Assembly: GCA_963697345.1 (NCBI GenBank)
Contig: CAVONS010000006.1
Span: 48,621 to 112,620, forward strand
From: Prado023 sp963697345
Lineage (GTDB): Bacteria > Actinomycetota > Actinomycetes > S36-B12 > CAIYMF01
Direction of reading: 5' to 3'
Length of the DNA stretch: 64,000 nucleotides
Below are positions 1 through 7,094 of the stretch, piece after piece (positions within the stretch are counted from its first letter, which is position 1; every line of letters begins with the position of its first letter). Under the pieces are notes generated by a model. It had not been told where the DNA came from. It saw nothing but the letters and a program-made list of their open reading frames with translations, and ran no database searches. The position numbers and the translations under genes are program-made.

Positions 1-789
1 CATCTGCTCGGTCGTCACCGAACGGTGCGGAGGCATGCTGTCGAGCAGCTCGCCGGTGAACCCGAACCGCTGCGAGCCATCCTCGGCCTCCCACTCGTAC
101 CGGTAGCCCTGGCCGACCACGGTCGCCACGTCGCACACCGGCATCGTCCAGCCGTCCGGTCCGAGCAGCCAGCGCTGCATCAGCTCGGGCTCGTGATGGG
201 CCTGCCACACCTGCTCGACCGTCCCGCGGATGACCCGGCTCACCCGCACCCGGGTATCGCTGAGGATCTGGGCCTCGCAGGCACGCCCGGCGGCGAACGA
301 GGCGAGGTCGGCCAACACGGCGTCCATCTGGCCCATGGCCTCGCGCATGCCCTGCTCCATGCCCATCTCGATGAGCTGGTCGAGGTCCTCCACCGAGTTG
401 AACCACGTCGTGGTGCTGACCCGGGATCCGCCGTCGATCTCGGTGAACATGAAGACCACTCGCATGGAGGGCATCTCGGAGTTGGCGGTTCCGTCCGGGT
501 TCGCGAATCCGTCTCGGACCTCGAAGGACTTGAGCGGCACCACGTCGAGGAACTCCCAGTAGGCGTGCGTCCCATCGCCATCCGGACCGATCATCGCGTA
601 CTCGCTGCGCCCGCCGGGGAACATGTCGTGCCGGGTGAAGCGGGCGGGGTAGGTGGGCGGACCCCAGAAGCGCTCGAGCTCGCGCGGGTCGGCGTAGGCG
701 TCCCAGAGCCGCTGGACGGGCACGGCGAATTCGGCGACCACGGTGATCGTGAGGGCGGCCGGATCCTTGCTGACGGAGGTGATGGGCAT
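1..789 (-). CDS. Tandem AHSA1/SRPBCC-domain protein (3' end outside window)
   Basis: Reading from ATG at 789 the protein starts MPITSVSKDPAALTITVVAE and runs off the left edge at about 263 residues. Two START/Bet v1-like (AHSA1) modules are visible. The first has the typical VPVQRLWDAYADPRELERFWGP segment, split here across residues 24-45, and a TxxxFNSVEDLDQLIEMGMEQG tail. The second begins near residue 185 with RVSRVIRGTVEQVWQAHHEPE. Such proteins fold around a hydrophobic pocket; their ligand is usually unknown. It lies 30 bases downstream of an ArsR-type regulator on the same strand, the standard ArsR-AHSA1 pairing, so co-transcription and regulation by that repressor are likely. The substrate cannot be inferred. 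Confidence 0.85.
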   Translation of the reverse strand, partial: MPITSVSKDPAALTITVVAEFAVPVQRLWDAYADPRELERFWGPPTYPARFTRHDMFPGGRSEYAMIGPDGDGTHAYWEFLDVVPLKSFEVRDGFANPDGTANSEMPSMRVVFMFTEIDGGSRVSTTTWFNSVEDLDQLIEMGMEQGMREAMGQMDAVLADLASFAAGRACEAQILSDTRVRVSRVIRGTVEQVWQAHHEPELMQRWLLGPDGWTMPVCDVATVVGQGYRYEWEAEDGSQRFGFTGELLDSMPPHRSVTTEQM

Positions 790-819
790 CGTGGGTCCTT
801 GGTGTGAGTCGGGTTCGGG

Positions 820-1182
820 TCAGGGGAGGTCGGGGGAGTCTGCGGCGAGGAGCGCGTCGAGTCGGGCGACCCGATCGCGCCACAGCTCCTCGAACTGGTC
901 GAGCAGGAGTTGGGCACGCTGGATCGTCTCGGGGTTGGCCCGGACGAGTCGCTCGCGGCCGCGTCGGTCCTTGGTGATGAGGCCAGCTCCCTCCAGGACA
1001 GCGACGTGCTTCTGCACGGCGGCGAACGACATGTCATAGCCACTGGCCAGTTGTGACACCGTGACCCCGCCCACCAGCGTGCGCGCGACGATGTCGCGTC
1101 GGGTCCTGTCGGCCAGTGCCCGGAAGATCCGGTCCACCTCGTCGTCAGGAATGCGGTTCTGCACCTGCTGATATACAACCAT
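820..1182 (-). CDS. ArsR-family winged-helix repressor
   Basis: A protein of about 120 residues with an ArsR winged helix: IFRALADRTRRDIVARTL (helix 1-2), VSQLASGYDMSFAAVQKHVAVLEGAG split across the recognition helix, and a basic wing KDRRGRERLV. No CxC metal site is present. It belongs to the ArsR subgroup that pairs with AHSA1 proteins, and the AHSA1 gene follows directly. I choose ATG 1182 (MVVYQQVQN) over ATG 1194 (MYNSM) because a well-formed promoter (TTGTAG, 17 bases, TAATGT) ends just before it, giving a leaderless mRNA. The 1194 start would lie inside the -10 box. Probable autorepressor. Confidence 0.88.
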   Translation of the reverse strand: MVVYQQVQNRIPDDEVDRIFRALADRTRRDIVARTLVGGVTVSQLASGYDMSFAAVQKHVAVLEGAGLITKDRRGRERLVRANPETIQRAQLLLDQFEELWRDRVARLDALLAADSPDLP

Positions 1183-1219
1183 TGAGTTGTACATTAGCGT
1201 AATCGGGATCCTCCTACAA
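1174..1219 (-). promoter_or_regulatory. Leaderless promoter with palindromic operator of the ArsR-AHSA1 operon
   Basis: On the minus strand TTGTAG (1214-1219), a 17-base spacer and TAATGT (1191-1196) precede ATG 1182 by 8 bases. A perfect 6+6 inverted repeat TACAAC-N6-GTTGTA spans 1174-1191 and covers the edge of the -10 box, the transcription start and the first codons. That is where an autorepressor would block initiation. The repeat and spacing are read directly; binding by the ArsR protein is inference. Confidence 0.6.
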
Positions 1220-1344
1220 GGAGTGCGGCCACGGATGGGGACCGAGCCAGTTCGTCAGCGACGGGTCCGGCCGACCGACCTGCCCGTCGCCACCAGCCCT
1301 GGCCACCGATCGGGAGGGCCCGGGTGGGCGCCTAAGGTGCAGGC

Positions 1345-2199
1345 GTGGACCAGGCTCGGGTGACCCGATGGCCGACCGGATGCACCCTGCTCGTGCTCAC
1401 CGGCGGCTCCAGCCGGCGCCTCGGCCGGGACAAGGCAACGACCCACGTCGGGGGTAGACGACTCGTCGACCGGGTGCTGGCCGGCGTGCCGGATGAGGTG
1501 CCCGTGGTGATCGTCGGCCCGTCGCTCGAAAGGGTGTCCGGCCGCGTGTCCTTCGCGCGTGAGGATCCGGCAGGGTCCGGGCCACTGGCCGGGATCGGTG
1601 CCGGCCTTGCCATCGTGAGCACGCCCTTGGTGGGCGTGGTCGCCGCCGACATGCCCTTTGCGCTGCCTGTGGTCGCCGAGGCCCTGGCCCGGCTGGCCGA
1701 CCCCGGCTCCGACACGGCCGGCAACGGTGTCGCCGCGATCGTTCCGGTGGATCCTTCGGGGCACCGGCAGCTGCTGTGCGCGGCCTACCGCGCGGAGGCC
1801 CTGCGTGTGGCACTGGCCGATCTCGGGCCGTTGACCGGCCTTCCTGTCCGGGCCGTGCAGCAGGGACTGGACGTGATGGAATGGTCAGTGCCCGCAGCCG
1901 CGCTGGCTGATGTGGACACTGAGGAGCAGTTGGCGGTCGCGCGCACCCGCGCGGCGGAGGAGGACTGGGACATGCAGGAGTGGGTCGATGCAGTGCGTGA
2001 GGCCCTGGGCGTGGACGTGGCCCTGGACATCGATGGGATCCTCGACGTGGCGCGCGACGCGGCGCACAACGTGGATCGGCCGGCTGCCCCCGTGACCACC
2101 TATCTCCTCGGCGCCGCTGTGGCCGCGGGAGCGGATCCGGCTGCCGCCGCCGCCCAGGTCGGTGAGTTGGCCCGGGGCTGGGCGACGCGGGCGCAGTGA
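1345..2199 (+). CDS. mobA: MobA-like molybdenum cofactor guanylyltransferase fused to DUF6457
   Basis: 284 residues from a GTG start. Residues 12-200 are a MobA-type nucleotidyltransferase: the signature LTGGSSRRLGRDKA near residue 19 binds the guanine nucleotide, VVAADMPF near residue 100 carries the metal-binding Asp, and GPLAGIGAGL is conserved. MobA attaches GMP to molybdopterin-Mo to make the bis-MGD cofactor needed by NarG and the second molybdoenzyme in this window. The last 80 residues, from WDMQEWVDAVREALGVD, match the actinobacterial DUF6457 module, which often occurs alone or fused to MobA. moeA follows 28 bases later, so the two are co-transcribed. Stand-alone E. coli MobA is about 194 residues, so the extra length is the fused domain. 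Confidence 0.9.
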   Translation: MDQARVTRWPTGCTLLVLTGGSSRRLGRDKATTHVGGRRLVDRVLAGVPDEVPVVIVGPSLERVSGRVSFAREDPAGSGPLAGIGAGLAIVSTPLVGVVAADMPFALPVVAEALARLADPGSDTAGNGVAAIVPVDPSGHRQLLCAAYRAEALRVALADLGPLTGLPVRAVQQGLDVMEWSVPAAALADVDTEEQLAVARTRAAEEDWDMQEWVDAVREALGVDVALDIDGILDVARDAAHNVDRPAAPVTTYLLGAAVAAGADPAAAAAQVGELARGWATRAQ

Positions 2200-2227
2200 C
2201 TGCACACCGACGGTCAGGGCCCCGCCG

Positions 2228-3412
2228 ATGACACTCGTCGAGCCACGTTGGGACGAGGCGCGGGCGGCACTGGCAGACGCTGTGCGGCCGCTGGACCCAC
2301 AGCGCCGGGCCCTGGCGGACTGCGACGGGCTGGTCCTCGCCGAGGATGTCGTGGCGCTGTGCCCGCTGCCCTCGTTCGACACCTCGGCCATGGATGGCTG
2401 GGCTGTCGCTGGGGCGGGGCCCTGGCGCATCGTCGGGCAGTCCCTGGCGGGCCGCCCGGTGCCGGGCCCCCTGACTGCAGGGCAGGCCGTGGTGATCGCA
2501 ACAGGCGGGGTGGTGCCCTCGGGGGCAGATGCTGTGGTCCGCAGCGAGGAAGGGACCGTCGGATCAGCGGATGGCGCCGCTGCCGCTCTCATGGCTCCCA
2601 CCCCTGCACGTCGCAGCCACGTCCGCCCGGCCGGCGAGGAGTGTGCGCTGGGTGAGGTCCTGGCAGGCGTGGGCACGGTGGTGACCCCGGCGCTGATCGG
2701 CCTGGCCGCGGCCTCAGGGCACGACACGTTGGTCGTCGTCCCGCGGCCCCGGGTGGCCCTGGTGCTGTTCGGCGACGAGTTGGCCAGCTCCGGGATCCCT
2801 CCGGCGGGGATCGTGCGCGACTCATTGGGCCCTCAGGTCCCGGCGTGGCTGGGCCGGATGGACGTCGAGGTCGTGGCCGTCACCTCAGCGGAGGACACGC
2901 TGGCCGCTCACGTCGCGGCCATGGCGGCGGCAACGGCACTCGCTGACGTGGTGATCACGACCGGCGGCACCGCGGCCGGGCCCGTGGACCACCTGCACGA
3001 GGCGATCGCCCAGTGCGCCGGGGAGCTCGTCGTGGACACGGTGGCGGTCCGTCCCGGCCATCCGATGCTGGCCGCGATGCTGGACAGCTCGACCTGGCTC
3101 CTCGGCCTCCCGGGCAATCCGCAGAGTGCCATCGTGACCCTGATGTCCTTGGGCGGACCGATCCTGTCCGGGCTGGCTGGCCGCAGCAGGCCCGCACCCC
3201 TGCAGGAGGTCGTGACCGACGCTGCGGTGCCTTCTCCAGCCACGGAGGACCGCCTCGTCCTGGGCGCGATCCACGAGGGCGTCTTCACCCCCGGCACACA
3301 CCTGGGATCGGGCATGCTCCGGGGCCTGGCTTCCGCCACAGGATTTGCCGTGCTGCCCCCGGGCGGGGTGGCGGCCGGGGCCACAGTGCGCTGGCTCCCG
3401 CTGCCGAGCTGA
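2228..3412 (+). CDS. moeA: Molybdopterin molybdenumtransferase MoeA
   Basis: 394 residues from ATG 2228 (MTLVEPRWDEARAAL). The in-frame extension back to 2162 has no family similarity. PLPSFDTSAMDGWAV near residue 50 is the MoeA N-terminal signature, followed by the domain with GQAVVIATGGVVPSGADAVV. The MoeA/MogA-fold domain contains VVITTGGTAAGPVDHL and the C-terminal LLGLPGNPQSAIVTL motif. MoeA inserts molybdate into adenylylated molybdopterin. The usual GGxSxGxxD sequence reads GGTAAGPVD here, a divergent form, so a paralogous role cannot be excluded, but its position between mobA and the nitrate reductase genes fits cofactor synthesis. It converges on the narK gene 30 bases away. Confidence 0.9.
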   Translation: MTLVEPRWDEARAALADAVRPLDPQRRALADCDGLVLAEDVVALCPLPSFDTSAMDGWAVAGAGPWRIVGQSLAGRPVPGPLTAGQAVVIATGGVVPSGADAVVRSEEGTVGSADGAAAALMAPTPARRSHVRPAGEECALGEVLAGVGTVVTPALIGLAAASGHDTLVVVPRPRVALVLFGDELASSGIPPAGIVRDSLGPQVPAWLGRMDVEVVAVTSAEDTLAAHVAAMAAATALADVVITTGGTAAGPVDHLHEAIAQCAGELVVDTVAVRPGHPMLAAMLDSSTWLLGLPGNPQSAIVTLMSLGGPILSGLAGRSRPAPLQEVVTDAAVPSPATEDRLVLGAIHEGVFTPGTHLGSGMLRGLASATGFAVLPPGGVAAGATVRWLPLPS

Positions 3413-3442
3413 TCGGCACCACCCCGCCCGGGGATGACTGCG

Positions 3443-4801
3443 TCAGCTGGGCATCTCCGCGCCCGGGCGGGCGTAGAAGTACCACGTGATCCCCGTGCCG
3501 ATGGCCGCGAAGATGGCCAGGCCGATGAAGAACGGCCCGGGCGCCACCGTTGCCAGGAACATCCCGAAGAAGAATGGGCCGTAGGCGGCGATGGCAGCAG
3601 TCCAGCCGATCACGCCACCAGCCTGGCGTGGCTGGAAGATCATCGGCATCTGCTTGAAGGTCGAGGCGTTGCCGACGCCCGTGAAGAAGAAGATGACGAT
3701 CATGCCCCAGAAGAATGCGCTGAAGTCATCGGAGGACTGCGGGTTGACCGTGGTCGCGGTGTAGGCGGCCGAGACCGCGATCCCGATGGTCGCGATCAGG
3801 GTGACCTTGGCACCACCGAGGCGATCTGCGAACGGCCCGGCGATGATGCGCGCGGCCGAGCCGACGAGGGCGCCGTAGAACGCGTACTTCACGGGGTCCA
3901 CCCCGCTGGCCCCGAAGGCGTCACCGCCGAAGAGGTCCTTGATGAGGAGGCCGAACTGCGCGGCCAGGCCGGAGAACGTGCCGAACGTGATCACGTAGAG
4001 GATGGTCATCAGCCAGGTGTGCTTGTTGCCGAAGATGTCGAACTGGTCCGTGAGCCCACGAGCCTGGACCGGCACGCTGCGCAGCAGCGTCCAGGCGAGG
4101 ACCACGCCGAGGATGATGAACGGCACCCAGATGAAGCCGGCGTTCTGGTACCAGACGTCCTTGTCGATGCCCTTCTGGGTATCGACGAACTGCTGGGAGG
4201 CGCCCATGATGCTCAGGCCCACGACCCATGGGGTCACGAACTGCACGATGCTCACGCCGAAGTTGCCCAGGCCGGCCTGCAGGCCCAGGGCCGTTCCCTG
4301 CTTGGCCTTGGGGAAGAAGTAGGAGGTCGAGGGCATGAAGCCCGAGAAGGCGCCGCCGCCCAGCCCGGCCAGGGCGGCGAGGAAGAGCAGGACCCCGTAG
4401 GGCGTGGTCGGATCCTGGACCGCCATGCCCCACCCGATCGCCGGGAGCAGGAACAGCGCGGAGGTGATCGTCACCAGTTTGCGTGTCCCCATGATCGGGG
4501 GCAGGAACGTCCAGATCAGGCGCAGGCTGCCACCAGCCAGGCCCGGCATGGCCGTCAACCAGTAGAGCTGGCTCTTCGACAGGTCGAACCCGATGTTGTT
4601 CAGCTTCGGGGCCAACGCCGAGACCAGGAACCAGACGATGAAGGCCAGCGTCAGGTTGAACGTGGTGACCCAGAGGGTCTTCCATGCGCGCGGGGAGTCC
4701 CAGTGCTCGGGATCCTCGGGGGTCCACGAATCGAGCCAGTCAGCGCCTGATCGGGCGGTGGGGGCCGCCTGGGGTGAGGTGGGGGTGGACATGTCAGTCA
4801 A
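3443..4801 (-). CDS. NarK-family nitrate/nitrite MFS transporter (second of pair)
   Basis: 452 residues, 12 predicted membrane segments. The nitrate-signature region STSYFFPKAKQGTALGLQAG and the following NFGVSIVQFVTPWVVG identify the NarK/NasA branch of the major facilitator superfamily. The cytoplasmic N-terminal tail (about 45 residues, WLDSWTPEDPEHWDS) is typical of the actinobacterial NarK2 type. The start overlaps the stop of the upstream transporter gene by 8 bases, so translation is coupled. Role: exchange or uptake of nitrate and nitrite across the cytoplasmic membrane for NarGHI, whose active site is cytoplasmic. Which of the two carriers is the symporter and which the antiporter cannot be told from sequence alone. 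Confidence 0.9.
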   Translation of the reverse strand: MTDMSTPTSPQAAPTARSGADWLDSWTPEDPEHWDSPRAWKTLWVTTFNLTLAFIVWFLVSALAPKLNNIGFDLSKSQLYWLTAMPGLAGGSLRLIWTFLPPIMGTRKLVTITSALFLLPAIGWGMAVQDPTTPYGVLLFLAALAGLGGGAFSGFMPSTSYFFPKAKQGTALGLQAGLGNFGVSIVQFVTPWVVGLSIMGASQQFVDTQKGIDKDVWYQNAGFIWVPFIILGVVLAWTLLRSVPVQARGLTDQFDIFGNKHTWLMTILYVITFGTFSGLAAQFGLLIKDLFGGDAFGASGVDPVKYAFYGALVGSAARIIAGPFADRLGGAKVTLIATIGIAVSAAYTATTVNPQSSDDFSAFFWGMIVIFFFTGVGNASTFKQMPMIFQPRQAGGVIGWTAAIAAYGPFFFGMFLATVAPGPFFIGLAIFAAIGTGITWYFYARPGAEMPS

Positions 4802-6209
4802 CCGTCCTGTCGGAGGAGGCGCCGACCGCGACGGGCTCGGCAGTGAGGGTGGTGCCCGTGGCCGGATCGGCCTCGGGGTCGTTCTCGAACTTGTTGGCCA
4901 GCTGTGGGCTGGCGGAGTGCAGCATCCGGTGGACCGTCAGGTGCATCCAGAGCAGTGCGAGTGCGGTGACGACCCAGAGGACGAAGAACGTGGACTGCGG
5001 CATCCCGGACCACCTCGTCGCGTAGGCGAACAGCGGCGGCAGGAAGAACCCGCCGAGGGCGCCGAGCGAGCCGACGAGACCCCCCACCGCACCCACGTCG
5101 CGGGGGAAGTACTCGGGGATGTGCTTGTACACGGCTGCCTTGCCGATTCCCATCGCGCACCCGATGACGAAGACGAGGGCCACGAACAGGGTCAGTCCCA
5201 CACTCCACGGCAGCACCTCGCTGGTGGTGCCGTCCGGATTGTTCAGGACGATGTAGCCGTAGGGCATCATCAGGATCCCCGAGGCGATCAGCATCGTGAT
5301 GAAGGTCCCGTACATGACCCGCCGGGCACCGATCCGGTCGCTCATCCAGCCACCCACGGGGCGCAGCAGCGAGGCCGGGAAGATGAACAGGGCGGTGAGC
5401 AGCGCGGCGCGGGACAGCGGCTGGTCGTAGACGTCCACGTAGTACTTGGGAAGCCAGGCAGCCAGCGCGACGTAGGCCCCGAACGTGACGACGTAGTAGA
5501 GGCTGAAGCGCCAGACGCGTGCCTGCTTGAGTGGCCGAAGCAGCTCCGCGGTGCTGCGTCCGGATCCTGGCTTGTGGTCGTGCCGCGGGGAGCCGAACCA
5601 CGTCAGCGCGGCCATGCCCAGCAGCAGCACCGCGTACAGGAAGGGCACGAAGCGCCAGCCGCCGGGGATCGCCCCACCGAGGAACCCAGCCGCCGGAACC
5701 GCGACGATCAGCGCAGGGCCGATGAACTTCGTGACCGAGGCGCCGACGTTGCCGGCCCCGAAGACACCCAGGGCCAGGCCCTGGTGCCGCGGTGGCCACC
5801 ATGCCGACACCCAGGCGATGCCGACACTGAACGAGTTGCCGGCGAACCCGACGAGGAACGCGTAGAACAGCAGTGCCTGGAAGTTGGTGACGGTGGAGAC
5901 GAGGTAGGCGGGGATCGCGGTCAGGGCGAGCATCGCTGCCATCACCTTGCGGCCGCCCAGCTTGTCGGCGACGATGCCGGCGGGCAGTCGCCAGATGGCA
6001 CCGTTGAGGATCGCCACGGCGCTGATCCAGGAGAGCTGGACGTCACTGAGCCCGAACTCGTCGCGGATCGGGATCCCCAGGACACCGAACATCAGCCACA
6101 CCGCGAACATCAGGGTGAAGGCGACCGTCGAGATGCCCAGCACCCGTCCCTTCCCGGGTTCCTCGGCAGCAACCGGTGCGCTGTCCGGCGTGACTACTGC
6201 GGTGGTCAT
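4794..6209 (-). CDS. NarK-family nitrate/nitrite MFS transporter (first of pair)
   Basis: 471 residues, 12 predicted membrane segments. The first begins at TVAFTLMFAVWLMFGVLGIP, the conserved NarK N-terminus, and the signature region reads GNSFSVGIAWVSAWWPPRHQ followed by GLALGVFGAGNVGASVTKF. It is first in a two-gene unit with the gene at 3443-4801. In several denitrifiers the NarK1 and NarK2 types are fused into one protein; here they are separate but overlap by 8 bases. It reads away from the regulator-narGHJI operon, so the 111-base gap at 6210-6320 must hold both promoters. The N-terminal 25 residues (VVTPDSAPVAAEEPGKG) are a disordered tail. Confidence 0.9.
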   Translation of the reverse strand: MTTAVVTPDSAPVAAEEPGKGRVLGISTVAFTLMFAVWLMFGVLGIPIRDEFGLSDVQLSWISAVAILNGAIWRLPAGIVADKLGGRKVMAAMLALTAIPAYLVSTVTNFQALLFYAFLVGFAGNSFSVGIAWVSAWWPPRHQGLALGVFGAGNVGASVTKFIGPALIVAVPAAGFLGGAIPGGWRFVPFLYAVLLLGMAALTWFGSPRHDHKPGSGRSTAELLRPLKQARVWRFSLYYVVTFGAYVALAAWLPKYYVDVYDQPLSRAALLTALFIFPASLLRPVGGWMSDRIGARRVMYGTFITMLIASGILMMPYGYIVLNNPDGTTSEVLPWSVGLTLFVALVFVIGCAMGIGKAAVYKHIPEYFPRDVGAVGGLVGSLGALGGFFLPPLFAYATRWSGMPQSTFFVLWVVTALALLWMHLTVHRMLHSASPQLANKFENDPEADPATGTTLTAEPVAVGASSDRTVD

Positions 6210-6250
6210 GGGGCCTCCAGATCCTGTGGTGACGGCTGAAGGCTACACCT

Positions 6251-6267
6251 TTGATCACTACTGTCAA
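6251..6267. promoter_or_regulatory. Inverted repeat in the narK / narGHJI divergent promoter region
   Basis: TTGA-N9-TCAA lies between the divergently read transporter and regulator-narGHJI units. It resembles an FNR/CRP half-site arrangement but has a 9-base centre instead of the 6 of TTGA-N6-TCAA, so it is not a canonical FNR box. It could be the operator of the HTH regulator encoded directly downstream. Only the repeat itself is seen. Confidence 0.35.
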
Positions 6268-6320
6268 ACATAGATCCCGGTTTTATTCCGATGTCCGTGT
6301 TTATGTGATAGAACTGCCTC

Positions 6321-7091
6321 GTGAACGCCACCACGGTCCCGCTGCAGTCGGTGGGACGTGCTCTCGCCAGGATCGGTTCGCTGCATGGGCGTCGGCCCGG
6401 TCCCACTGAGGCCGGCGGCGACTCGCGTGCGACGATCCTGACCTTCGTCGAATCCGCCGAGGACGCCGTCCGAGTGGAGGAGATCGCTGAGGCTGTCGGC
6501 CTGCACGCGAACACCGTCCGGGGTCACCTCGATGCGCTGCTGGCCTCCGGCCGGATCTCGCGGGTGCCCGACCAGCGCTCCACCCGGGGTCGTCCGCACT
6601 GGCTGTACACGGCCACGGCCTCGGCGTCGGTGCGCGAGCTGGCCCGCGCGCTCGACCGGGAGCTGGACAGTGCCAGTGCCCCGGACCTGGCCCGTCTGGC
6701 GGCGGCCACGTGGGCCGAAGCGGGCCCGGATGTCGGCCGCGCCAGCACGATCGACGAGGCCGTGGACGCGGCCACTGCAGCCCTGATGGACTTCGGCTTC
6801 GATGCGGTACGCAATCCAGTGGGCGACCAGCTGACGCTGCGCTCGTGCCCCTACGCCGAACTCGTCGCCGACCACCCGGTGATCTGCGACATCCACGCCG
6901 AGCTCCTCGGTGAGGTCCTGGCGCGCACTGGCCAGCCGGTCTCGATGAGCCAGATGGACGTGTTCCCCCGCCCCGGCCTGTGCGTGGCCCACCTGCGCCG
7001 CCCGGATGCTGAGCCCGAATGGGTCGTCCAGGCCGCCCCGGCCCCTCAGGAACCGGCCAAGACACCCCCGTCCCGACGGAAGAAGAAGTGA
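6321..7091 (+). CDS. HTH regulator with C-terminal Cys/His cluster, probable nar operon regulator
   Basis: 256 residues from GTG. A winged-helix domain occupies about residues 36-100: SRATILTFVES, VEEIAEAVGLHANTVRGHLD as recognition helix, and wing RSTRGRPHWLY. The C-terminal domain (145-228) contains RSCPYAELV, HPVICDIHAELL and RPGLCVAHL, placing Cys176, Cys189, His192, Cys221 and His224 in an arrangement like the iron-sulfur or metal ligands of the SufR/DeoR-like regulators. This suggests sensing of oxygen, NO or redox state through a metal centre, which is inference. The tail is lysine-rich (PSRRKKK). The stop is 3 bases before narG, so it is the first gene of the nar operon and probably controls it. 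Confidence 0.85.
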   Translation: MNATTVPLQSVGRALARIGSLHGRRPGPTEAGGDSRATILTFVESAEDAVRVEEIAEAVGLHANTVRGHLDALLASGRISRVPDQRSTRGRPHWLYTATASASVRELARALDRELDSASAPDLARLAAATWAEAGPDVGRASTIDEAVDAATAALMDFGFDAVRNPVGDQLTLRSCPYAELVADHPVICDIHAELLGEVLARTGQPVSMSQMDVFPRPGLCVAHLRRPDAEPEWVVQAAPAPQEPAKTPPSRRKKK

Positions 7092-7094
7092 GCC

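Noticed and set aside
3434..6239. Plus-strand long frames across the two narK genes
   Set aside because: Antisense shadows of clear MFS transporters; compositions rich in Gly, Glu, His and Arg with no domain.
6251..6267. Canonical FNR box
   Set aside because: TTGA and TCAA half-sites are 9 bases apart; FNR sites need TTGAT-N4-ATCAA.
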